Source: CAZXSK01 sp964642855 (GTDB taxonomy: Bacteria > Planctomycetota > Phycisphaerae > SM23-33). From it: 34,348 nt of DNA. This document shows positions 22,243-29,546 of this stretch, one piece after another. Both the position numbers and the translations under genes were made by a program. Where the stretch lies: contig CAZXSK010000045.1 of assembly GCA_964642855.1 (NCBI GenBank), positions 1 through 34,348 of the forward strand, in the 5' to 3' direction. Every line of letters begins with the position of its first letter. Position 1 is the first letter of the stretch. Below the pieces are notes generated by a model, which was given only the letters and a program-made list of their open reading frames with translations, did not search any database and was not told the DNA's origin.

Positions 22243-23061
22243 TCAGTCGCCTGGCTGGTCCAGGTCTTCCGGGCCGAGAAGGTCCAGCTCTTCGAGGGCA
22301 GCCATGGCGGCCTTCTGCTCCGCCTCCTTCTTGCAGTTGCCCCACGCGCTGGGAAAGTGCCTGCCGTTGATGGCTACTGCAATCTCGAAACACTTGGCGT
22401 GGTCCGGGCCTTTCTCATCGAGCATGAGATACTGCGGCGTGATGCCCCACCGCCGCTGGGACGTCTGCTGGAGCTTGGACTTGTAGTTCAGGGCGTGCTG
22501 ATTATCCAGCGCCTGCTTGATGTGGGGTTCGATGCAATCCAACACGAAATCACGGGCCGGCTCGAAGCCACCGTCGACGTACACGGCACCGATCAACGAC
22601 TCCAGCGCGGCAGCAGCGACGGACATCGGCATGCCCTTGCCGTTGCCCATACCCTTACCCAGCGCGATGAACTCGCAGACACCCAGGTTCCTGGCGATTC
22701 GCGCACAGGTCTGGCGGGAAACCACCGAAGATTTGATCCGTGTCATGTCGCCCTCGAGCATCTCGCTGCTGTGCTCGAAGAGAGCATGGCAGGCGACCAG
22801 CCCGAGCACCGCATCGCCCAGGAACTCCAGGCGTTCGTTACTCTGGTCACGGGAGGGAGCGATCGATGCGTGGGTCAACGCCAGGGAAAGCAGCTCGGGG
22901 TCCGAGAACTCGTAGCCGATCGCTTCCTGGCAGCGCTGTAGAATATCGCTGTCCACAAGCAGATCCAGTTTGCCGGGAACGCTTGCGGGGCGTTTCCGCC
23001 GGAAGCCACGTTCAGCCTCCTGCTGGAGCGGAAAGGCCCCGAAAGCGCTCAGCCATTCCAT
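22243..23061 (-). CDS. rnc: Ribonuclease III
   Basis: 272 aa, about 45 longer than E. coli, mostly from an N-terminal extension of roughly 35 residues. RNase III domain about 40-185 with the signature NERLEFLGDAV (75-85; metal ligands Glu79 region and Asp83), and the second acidic segment as AAALESLIGAVYVDGG (about 150-165) with Glu154. The Asp that usually stands three residues before this Glu (D-x-x-E) is Ala here. dsRBD about 190-260 (NYKSKLQQTSQRRWGITPQYLML, then ending NCKKEAEQKAAMAALEEL). Cleaves double-stranded RNA in rRNA and mRNA processing. The predicted transcription start at about 23082 leaves ATG 23061 as the first start; there is no ribosome site, and a GTG near the domain start (LVDSD) is an alternative. 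Confidence 0.94.
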   Translation of the reverse strand: MEWLSAFGAFPLQQEAERGFRRKRPASVPGKLDLLVDSDILQRCQEAIGYEFSDPELLSLALTHASIAPSRDQSNERLEFLGDAVLGLVACHALFEHSSEMLEGDMTRIKSSVVSRQTCARIARNLGVCEFIALGKGMGNGKGMPMSVAAAALESLIGAVYVDGGFEPARDFVLDCIEPHIKQALDNQHALNYKSKLQQTSQRRWGITPQYLMLDEKGPDHAKCFEIAVAINGRHFPSAWGNCKKEAEQKAAMAALEELDLLGPEDLDQPGD

Positions 23062-23088
23062 TCATCTACATCGGACATCTCGGGCAGA

Positions 23089-23118
23089 ATTTTACCAACA
23101 AGATCTGAAAGCTGTCAA
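23089..23118 (-). promoter_or_regulatory. Promoter of rnc
   Basis: On the minus strand TTGACA (23118-23113), 18-bp spacer, TAAAAT (23094-23089): a near-consensus promoter. Start near 23082, about 21 nt before the ATG. Confidence 0.65.
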
Positions 23119-23143
23119 ACCCCCCTCGCTGCCGTTGCGACGC

Positions 23144-23173
23144 TTGATTCCGGCGGAACAGCTTTTCTACAAT
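23144..23173 (+). promoter_or_regulatory. Promoter of def, overlapping its first ATG
   Basis: TTGATT (23144-23149), 18-bp spacer, TACAAT (23168-23173). The -10 covers the first in-frame ATG (23172) and the predicted start falls at about 23180, next to the second ATG (23181). Confidence 0.5.
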
Positions 23174-23180
23174 GGCTGAC

Positions 23181-23717
23181 ATGGCCCGAAATGACAAGAT
23201 CCCCCATGGCGACCTGACGCAGGTCGACCTGATCCACTATCCCGACCCCCGGCTGCGGGAGGTATGCACACCCTTGGACGACCCGACTGATCCGGATGTG
23301 GCCTCCCTGGTCGACCGCATGTTTGAGATCATGTTCGAGTCACGCGGCGTGGGCCTGGCCGCTCCCCAGGTGGGCATCACGGTCCGCCTGTTCGTGGGCA
23401 GCCCGACCTTCGAGCTCGACGACCGACGGGTGTACATCAATCCAGAAATCGTCTCCGTGGACGGCTGGCAGGACGGTGAAGAAGGCTGCCTGAGCTTTCC
23501 CGGGATCTACTGCAAGGTCAAACGCTACGAAACCGCCACCATCCGGGCGGTCGGCCTGGACGGTGAGCCCTTCGAAGAAACCGGCCATGGCCTTACCGCC
23601 AGACTGTTCCAACACGAATGCGAGCACTTGGAAGGCCGGCTGCTTGTCGACCGCATGAACCGCCTGGACAAGCTCTCCAACCGCAAAGCTCTCAAGGACC
23701 TCGAGACCGCTCTGTAG
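23181..23717 (+). CDS. def: Peptide deformylase
   Basis: 178 aa from this start (181 from the ATG at 23172). All three motifs are present: GVGLAAPQVG, EEGCLSFPG (metal-ligand Cys) and QHECEHLEG, where the usual HExDH is HECEH, with Glu for Asp at the fourth place; both metal His and the catalytic Glu are kept. The enzyme removes the formyl group from new proteins in the cytosol. The -10 box over the first ATG and lack of a ribosome site argue for the second ATG and a leaderless mRNA. Divergent from rnc; pheT follows 121 bp later with its own promoter. Confidence 0.95.
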   Translation: MARNDKIPHGDLTQVDLIHYPDPRLREVCTPLDDPTDPDVASLVDRMFEIMFESRGVGLAAPQVGITVRLFVGSPTFELDDRRVYINPEIVSVDGWQDGEEGCLSFPGIYCKVKRYETATIRAVGLDGEPFEETGHGLTARLFQHECEHLEGRLLVDRMNRLDKLSNRKALKDLETAL

Positions 23718-23774
23718 TAACCACTCCCCCCGCCCGAACGGGCCCCGCGTCCCCGCCTCGCCGGGCCAAAACCT

Positions 23775-23802
23775 TTGACAGATCTTCCTCGACCGGTACG
23801 AT
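23775..23802 (+). promoter_or_regulatory. Promoter of pheT
   Basis: TTGACA (23775-23780), 16-bp spacer, TACGAT (23797-23802). Start near 23809, leader about 30 nt with ACGAGGAC before the ATG. Confidence 0.6.
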
Positions 23803-23838
23803 GTCAGACTCTGTACCCATCGGAAACGAGGACTGACC

Positions 23839-25839
23839 ATGAATGTCTCCCTGAACTGGCTGACCGATTACGTCGACGTATCGCTCCCCGCAGCGGAGCT
23901 GGCCGAGGTGTTCACTCGAATCGGCCTCAACTGCGAAGGCATCGAGGAAACCGACGCGGACATCGTGTTCGACCTCGAGGTCACCTCCAACCGACCCGAC
24001 TGCCTCGGGCACCTGGGCGTTGCACGCGAGCTGGCCACCGCGCTGGGGCTGACGCTGAACCCGCCGGAACTATCCGAGTTCCCGTCATCCCCGGACATCG
24101 AGGAAATCGCTTCCCTGGAGGTCTGCGAACCCGAACTCTGTCCGCGATACACCGCACGGGTCCTGCGAAACCTCAAGGTCGGGCCCAGCCCGAAGTGGCT
24201 CGTCGAGCGGCTCGAAGCCGTCGGCCTGCGAAGCGTCAATAACGTCGTCGATGTGACCAATTTCGTGCTCATGGAGTACTGTCAACCACTGCACAGCTTC
24301 GATTACGACAAGCTCGCAGACCACACGATCATCGTCCGGACTGCCCGGGATGGCGAGACGATGACCAGCATCGACGAAACGCTCTGCAAGCTGGATTCCT
24401 CCATGCTCGTCATCGCCGATGCCGAGAAACCCGTCGCCATCGCGGGCGTCATGGGCGGGCTGGACACCGAGGTCGGCAACCAGACCACCAGCATCCTGCT
24501 GGAATCCGCTCAGTTCGACCCGCTGGTGACGCGCAAGACCAGCCGCAAACTCGCCCTGATGAGCGAAAGCAACTACCGCTTCGAACGTGGCGTGGACCCG
24601 GTCGGCGTGGAGCTCGCCTCCCGCCGGGCCTGCGAGCTGATTCTAGAATTGGCCGGGGGTGAACTGGTCAACGGCATGCTCGACCAGTGGGCAAACCCCT
24701 ACGAAGCCCCCACGGTTTCGCTGCGCCCCGAGCGGTGCAACGCGCTGCTGGGATACGACGTCCCCGCCGATCGGCAGCAGGAACTCCTGGCCGGGCTGGG
24801 CCTGGAACCCAGCTTCACCGATGGCAGGATCGTCTGCACGATCCCGTCCCACCGGGCGGATCTCCGTCGAGAGGCGGACCTGATCGAGGAAGTCGCCCGA
24901 CTCGTGGGGTACGACGTGATCCCCGTCTCGGGACAGGTAACCCACCCGGTCAAGCCCGCCTGTCGCGTGGAGAGAATCCGACAGCTCACCGGCAGCGTTC
25001 TTTCCGCAGCCGGCTATGACGAAGCAATCACCTTTGCATTTCTCGACGCCAAGGAAGCGAAGCTGCTGGGCTTCGATGAGTTCGTCCGCGTCGACCCGCT
25101 GGTACGCAAGACCAACAACGTACTCCGCCCAAGCCTAATCGCCAGCCTGTTGAAGGCCTGCAAGACCAACCAGGATGTCTCGACCACGGAGGTGTCGCTG
25201 TGGGAACTCTCGGCGGTGTTCCCAAAAGGCCAGGGCGTACTGCCCGACGAATACACCCAGCTTGCCATGGTCACAACCGGCGACCTGCGAGACCTTCGGG
25301 GCGCGGTGGAAGTCCTCATGGAAACCCTCTGCCCGACCGCCTCGGTGGAATTCCCCCCGGCAGAGGTCCCGGCGATGGCTTCGGGTCTGGCTACGAACGT
25401 CGTATTGGAGGGTGACCCAGCCGGCCATCTTGGCGTGATTTCTCCGGAAGTGCAGGATTATTACGGCTTGGAAAAGCCGATCGCCGTGGCGGCGCTGAAT
25501 TTCACGATGATTGCCGAAGCCGCCCGGCTGGACCGAACCTACCAGCCCGTTCCGCGGTTCCCGGGCATCGAGCGGGACCTCTCGCTGGTCATCCCGGAGG
25601 ATACCACCTGGTCACAGATCCAGCAGGCCATTGGGCAGGTCTCCCAGCCGCTTCGGGCGGGGCTGGATTACGTCACAACCTATCGAGGTGAGCCCATTGC
25701 CCCCGGCCACAAGAGCATGACAGTCACGTTGACATATCGCTCGCCGGAGGGCACGCTTCGCAGCGAGGATGTCGACGAGCAAATCCTTGAGGTGGTGACG
25801 GCACTGAAGGGCGAGCTCGGCGCACAGCTGCGCAAATAA
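23839..25839 (+). CDS. pheT: Phenylalanine--tRNA ligase beta subunit, without EMAP domain
   Basis: 666 aa; E. coli PheT has 795. The N-terminus NVSLNWLTDYVDVSLP (B1) goes directly from RIGLNCEGIEE to DIVFDLEVTSNRPDCLGHLGVARELA, so the tRNA-binding OB (EMAP) domain normally inserted here is missing. B3/B4 domain: VNNVVDVTNFVLMEYCQPLHSFD, AIAGVMGG, LESAQFDP, SESNYRFERGVDP. B5: PSHRADLRREADLIEEVARLVGYD. The catalytic-like core and FDX-ACB domain at the end (PVPRFPGIERDLSLVIPEDTTWSQI... SMTVTLTYRSPEGTL) are complete. Works as alpha2beta2 with PheS, whose gene is not next to it. Monocistronic; clean start with ribosome site. Confidence 0.97.
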   Translation: MNVSLNWLTDYVDVSLPAAELAEVFTRIGLNCEGIEETDADIVFDLEVTSNRPDCLGHLGVARELATALGLTLNPPELSEFPSSPDIEEIASLEVCEPELCPRYTARVLRNLKVGPSPKWLVERLEAVGLRSVNNVVDVTNFVLMEYCQPLHSFDYDKLADHTIIVRTARDGETMTSIDETLCKLDSSMLVIADAEKPVAIAGVMGGLDTEVGNQTTSILLESAQFDPLVTRKTSRKLALMSESNYRFERGVDPVGVELASRRACELILELAGGELVNGMLDQWANPYEAPTVSLRPERCNALLGYDVPADRQQELLAGLGLEPSFTDGRIVCTIPSHRADLRREADLIEEVARLVGYDVIPVSGQVTHPVKPACRVERIRQLTGSVLSAAGYDEAITFAFLDAKEAKLLGFDEFVRVDPLVRKTNNVLRPSLIASLLKACKTNQDVSTTEVSLWELSAVFPKGQGVLPDEYTQLAMVTTGDLRDLRGAVEVLMETLCPTASVEFPPAEVPAMASGLATNVVLEGDPAGHLGVISPEVQDYYGLEKPIAVAALNFTMIAEAARLDRTYQPVPRFPGIERDLSLVIPEDTTWSQIQQAIGQVSQPLRAGLDYVTTYRGEPIAPGHKSMTVTLTYRSPEGTLRSEDVDEQILEVVTALKGELGAQLRK

Positions 25840-25903
25840 CCCGCCTCCCCCCCCACCGGACGACTTTCTGGGTGCAAGAACAGCCGAAACCCAAGAGGCC
25901 CGG

Positions 25904-25932
25904 TTGGATGGTCGATAGGTATGTTGTACAAT
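25904..25932 (+). promoter_or_regulatory. Promoter of the candidate structured RNA
   Basis: TTGGAT (25904-25909), 17-bp spacer, TACAAT (25927-25932). Predicted start near 25939. No protein gene follows for more than 400 bp. Confidence 0.6.
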
Positions 25933-25938
25933 GGCGAA

Positions 25939-26104
25939 ACGGTAAGCCTCTGCCGTGTACGACAAACGGTATACGTGACAAAAACCGATACATCCCATTC
26001 GGGGAAGGAAGATCACGATGCTTCGGTGTCGGACGCCCTTCCCACCTTGCAAAATGGGTTCTTGTCTCTAACCGTTACCGGCACAGCGTGGAGGCTTATT
26101 CTTT
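25939..26104 (+). ncRNA. Candidate 6S-RNA-like structured RNA
   Basis: Six nested helices can be drawn by hand: TAAGCCTC 25943-25950 with GAGGCTTA 26091-26098; GCCG 25952-25955 with CGGC 26079-26082; AACGGT 25965-25970 with ACCGTT 26071-26076; CCCATT 25994-25999 with AATGGG 26053-26058; GGGAAGG 26002-26008 with CCTTCCC 26037-26043; and CGATGC 26016-26021 with GTGTCG 26026-26031 (two G-U pairs) closed by a stable UUCG tetraloop. Between helices 3 and 4 lies a bubble of 23 nt on the 5' side and 12 nt on the 3' side. A closing stem, central bubble and apical hairpin in one long rod of about 160 nt is the shape of 6S RNA, which binds RNA polymerase. The 3' end runs into TTCTTT. It could be another structured RNA; no sequence motif proves 6S. 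Confidence 0.5.
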
Positions 26105-26200
26105 GCGCTGCCGCACAAAAACCGCTCAGCTGCTTCCGCTAGCCCCTCCAGGGGGCCACCCGGGCGGTCCTGTCGCCCCCCACCAGCCGGGCGTTTTCCC

Positions 26201-26269
26201 TTGAACAAGCCCCCCCAGGACGGCCATAATGTTCTGCCAATCGTTGGGTTGGCCCGGCCCGAGGCCGGG
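26201..26269 (+). promoter_or_regulatory. Promoter and leader hairpin of the activase gene
   Basis: TTGAAC (26201-26206), 18-bp spacer, CATAAT (26225-26230); start near 26237 and a leader of about 136 nt. Early in the leader CCCGGCC (26253-26259), loop CGA, GGCCGGG (26263-26269) forms a 7-bp hairpin. Just before the promoter, CCGGG...GCGTTTTCCC (26190-26200) may end the upstream RNA. The rest of 26105-26372 shows nothing else. Confidence 0.4.
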
Positions 26270-26372
26270 TTCGTCCGTCGCTGGGCGCAGACCCGCCATA
26301 CGAGAGAAATACAGGAGGTCGCCGAAGGGACGCTGGACTCGCTTGCGCCCTCTGCGAATCAGGAAAACTGCC

Positions 26373-29300
26373 ATGGCCTGCTATGTGGGAATCGACGTCG
26401 GCGCAGTCAGCGCGACCGGCTCTTTGATCCTTACCGATACGAAACTTCCTGTTCCCGAGGGCTGGCAGGACACAGGCGAGGTGGCTCGAGGCCCAGCCTG
26501 TGGAGCCAGACTCCTGGTCAGCAGCTATACCCGCACGCGAGGCAGGCCTATCGAAGCGGCGGGCATCCTGCTTCAGCAGGTGATCGACACGTACGGACGC
26601 GAGGCCATCAAGGGGACCTGCCTGACCGGTAGCGGCTCGAAGCTTGCCGCCCGAACGCTTCACGCCCGGGAGATCAACGAGTTCAAGGCCATCGTCGCCG
26701 GAATGGCAGCCATGGACGTCGGCGCCCACACCGTTTTCGAGATGGGCGGAGAGACCTCCAAGTATCTCCGTATCCAGGAAGGGGAGAACGGCGGGTACTC
26801 CATCGTCGACTATGCGACCAACGGCGACTGCGCAGCCGGCACGGGCTCGTTCATCGACCAGCAGTGTGGCCGGCTGAAATACAACGTCGAGCAGGTCGGC
26901 GAGATCTGCCTGGCTGCCGATCGGTCGGCGCAGGTGGCCGGTCGCTGCAGCGTGTTCGCCAAGAGCGACATGATCCACGCCCAGCAGAAGGGCTTCTCGC
27001 CGGCCGAAGTGCTCCGGGGCCTGTGCGACGCGGTCGCTCGGAACTTCCGGGCAGCGGTCGTGAGAAGTCATCCGGTGGAGCTTCCGGTAGCATTTATCGG
27101 CGGCGTCGCTGCCAACCAGGCCGTGGTCCGCGCGATGCAGGAGATCTTCCAGCTTACCGAATCACAACTGGTTATTCCGGAACACTTCATGCACGTCCCT
27201 GCCGTCGGGGCGGCGGTCGTTGCGATGCAATCAGGAAGCTCCGCCGACCTGACGCACATGACGGATGTTCGCCAGGCAGACGGCGCAGGCGGTGACGGGT
27301 TCCCCCGGCAGCAACCCCTGGACATGGACAACGTACTGCTGCTTCGCGATGCCCTCGAACCATACGAAGCGCCGTACGACGAGGCGGCGAAGATCGACGC
27401 CTTCCTGGGCATCGACATCGGCAGCGTATCGACAAACTTGGTGGTGATCGACGACGAAGGCACGCTGATCACCGAGATTTATACCCGTACGCAAGGCAGG
27501 CCGATCGAGGTCGTCACCGAAGGCCTGCGCGAGATTGCGGGCCAGTGGGGCAACCGGCTGAATATCCGCGGGGTGGGCACTACCGGCTCGGGCCGGGAAC
27601 TCGTCGGAGCACTGGTCGGCGCCGACACGATCAACGACGAAATCACCTGCCACAAGACGGGGGCAACCTACGTTGGTCGGCGACTGCTGGACGGCCGGGT
27701 TCCGGATACGATCTTTGAGATCGGCGGGCAGGACTCCAAGTACATCTCCCTGCAGGATGGCGTGGTGGTGGACTTCACGATGAATGAAGCCTGCGCTGCG
27801 GGCACGGGTAGCTTCCTGGAAGAGCGAGCCGAAGAACTCGATATCTCCATCAAGGGCGAATTCGCAGACCTCGCCCTAGCCAGCCAGTTGCCCATTCGCC
27901 TGGGCGAGCGATGCACGGTATTCATGGAACGTGATGTCAACAGCTACATGCAACGCGGGGCCGAAAAGGGCGACGTCGTAGCCGGCCTGGCGTACTCGGT
28001 GGTGTACAACTACATCAACCGTGTCGTACGGGGCAGGAAGATCGGTGAATGCATCTTCTTCCAGGGCGGAACAGCCTACAACGACTCGGTCGCCGCAGCA
28101 TTCAGCAAGGTCACCGGCAAGGAAATCATCGTCCCGCCCCACAACGGCGTGGTGGGCGCCATTGGAGCCGCCCTGCTCGCTCGAGACAAGATGAATGCGG
28201 CTCCGCCACAGTCTACCGACCAGAGCCAAGCCGCCTCCGCCGGCGAGTACGTTTCCGAGATCCATGCCAACAGTCAGAGCGCCTTCCGCGGCTACGACCT
28301 TTCCAAGGTGGATTACACGCTGCGTGAGTTCACCTGCAAGGGCTGCTCGAACTCCTGCCAGATCCAGGAATTCACAGTCGAAGGCGAAAAGACCTACTGG
28401 GGCGACAAGTGCTCCGACCGCTTCCGCAGGCAGGTCAAGGGCTCGACCGAACCCATTATCGACGACCTGGTCAACCAGCGCATGCAATGGCTGATGGACG
28501 AGTCGGACCTGCCCCGCCTTCCGGACAGCGCACCAACAGCCGGCATTCCGCTGGCGATGTTCGCGTGGGAAATGCTCCCCTTCTGGCGCACACTGCTTGC
28601 CCACCTGGGCTGGCGGACCGTCCTCAGCGACCAGACCAACAAGAAGGTCGTGCAGGCCGGCTTGGACACCGTCGTCGCAGAGCCGTGCTTCCCAATCATC
28701 GTCGCCCACGGCCACGTGATGAACCTCGTCGAAAAGGGCGTGGACTGCATTCTCATGCCGAACATCCTTTCGATGGAAACGCCCTGGATGCATACCGAGT
28801 CTCACCTTTGCCCGTGGCACCAGACGCTGCCCTTCGTCACCCGCCAGGCACCGATGATCAAACCCCACGCGGAGAAGTACCTCACGCCGCTGGTCCGCTT
28901 CCGCGAAGGTCGAAAGACCGCCACCCGGGAACTGCTGGCCTTTTTCCGCGAGACCCCGCACGCCGATCGCCTGGCTCTCACGAAGGGTAAGATCGTTCGT
29001 GCGATCGAAGCCGCCTTCCAGGCGCAGGACCGCTTCCGGGCGAAGGTGGTAGGCGCCGGGCGGGTTGCACTGGATACCCTCATCAGCAAGAATGCCACCG
29101 GCATTGTGCTGGTTGGCCGACCTTACAACGTGCATGATGACGGCGTGTGCCTGTCGGTGGGCAGGAAGCTTCGCGACTACTACGGCGTGAACGTCATCCC
29201 GCAGGACTTCATCGACGTCGAAGACATCGACATCCGCGACATCAACCGGAGTATGTACTGGAACCTCGGGCGGCGGATCCTAGCCGTCTCGAAATTCGTC

Positions 29301-29534
29301 CGCAACCACTCGAATCTGCACATCATCTACATCACGAATTTCAAGTGCGGGCCCGATTCGTTCATCAAGCACTTCGTGCGGACCGCCTCGGGCAAACCGT
29401 TCCTGTCGTTGCAGTTCGATGGCCACGGCAACGACGCGGGCATGATGACGCGATGTGAAGCCTATCTCGACTCCAAGGGCATCCTCAGACCGTGGCGGAC
29501 CGACGAGGTCGCTGCGTCAGTCAGCGCGGAGTAA
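26373..29534 (+). CDS. Double-module acyl-CoA dehydratase activase-like ATPase (BcrAD/BadFG + DUF2229)
   Basis: 1053 aa. Two ASKHA ATPase modules of the BadF/BadG/BcrA/BcrD type in tandem: module 1 at about 1-290 (YVGIDVGAVSATGSLIL, FEMGGETSKY, CAAGTGSF at 153-160, CSVFAKSDM at 192), module 2 at about 343-605 (FLGIDIGSVSTNLVVID, FEIGGQDSKY, CAAGTGSF at 474-481, CTVFMERD at 514). The Cys before AAGTGSF binds the shared 4Fe-4S cluster in HgdC-type activators. A C-terminal half of about 640-1040 has a Cys patch CKGCSNSC (655-662), YWGDKCSDRF and DUF2229/HgdB-like parts (AEPCFPIIVAHGHV, LVGRPYNVHDDGV, ITNFKCGPDSF). Relatives activate radical 2-hydroxyacyl-CoA dehydratases or benzoyl-CoA reductases by ATP-driven electron transfer. 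No dehydratase subunit is nearby. Start ATG 26373 precedes the first module by 2 residues; ribosome site AGGAAAA is weak. Confidence 0.88.
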   Translation: MACYVGIDVGAVSATGSLILTDTKLPVPEGWQDTGEVARGPACGARLLVSSYTRTRGRPIEAAGILLQQVIDTYGREAIKGTCLTGSGSKLAARTLHAREINEFKAIVAGMAAMDVGAHTVFEMGGETSKYLRIQEGENGGYSIVDYATNGDCAAGTGSFIDQQCGRLKYNVEQVGEICLAADRSAQVAGRCSVFAKSDMIHAQQKGFSPAEVLRGLCDAVARNFRAAVVRSHPVELPVAFIGGVAANQAVVRAMQEIFQLTESQLVIPEHFMHVPAVGAAVVAMQSGSSADLTHMTDVRQADGAGGDGFPRQQPLDMDNVLLLRDALEPYEAPYDEAAKIDAFLGIDIGSVSTNLVVIDDEGTLITEIYTRTQGRPIEVVTEGLREIAGQWGNRLNIRGVGTTGSGRELVGALVGADTINDEITCHKTGATYVGRRLLDGRVPDTIFEIGGQDSKYISLQDGVVVDFTMNEACAAGTGSFLEERAEELDISIKGEFADLALASQLPIRLGERCTVFMERDVNSYMQRGAEKGDVVAGLAYSVVYNYINRVVRGRKIGECIFFQGGTAYNDSVAAAFSKVTGKEIIVPPHNGVVGAIGAALLARDKMNAAPPQSTDQSQAASAGEYVSEIHANSQSAFRGYDLSKVDYTLREFTCKGCSNSCQIQEFTVEGEKTYWGDKCSDRFRRQVKGSTEPIIDDLVNQRMQWLMDESDLPRLPDSAPTAGIPLAMFAWEMLPFWRTLLAHLGWRTVLSDQTNKKVVQAGLDTVVAEPCFPIIVAHGHVMNLVEKGVDCILMPNILSMETPWMHTESHLCPWHQTLPFVTRQAPMIKPHAEKYLTPLVRFREGRKTATRELLAFFRETPHADRLALTKGKIVRAIEAAFQAQDRFRAKVVGAGRVALDTLISKNATGIVLVGRPYNVHDDGVCLSVGRKLRDYYGVNVIPQDFIDVEDIDIRDINRSMYWNLGRRILAVSKFVRNHSNLHIIYITNFKCGPDSFIKHFVRTASGKPFLSLQFDGHGNDAGMMTRCEAYLDSKGILRPWRTDEVAASVSAE

Positions 29535-29546
29535 ATCCGTCGGCGA

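Noticed and set aside
26002..26012. GGGAAGGAAG as the conserved SRP RNA tip
   Set aside because: The partner strand and the upstream CAGG of SRP helix 8 are missing, and the segment pairs better inside the long rod structure.
26229..26372. N-terminal extension of the activase from an upstream ATG
   Set aside because: The added codons are Arg/Pro-rich with no similarity to the fold and overlap the predicted -10 box; the ATPase domain starts right after ATG 26373.
27876..29135. 419-codon minus-strand frame inside the activase gene
   Set aside because: Shadow of the activase; both modules on the plus strand are fully motif-supported.
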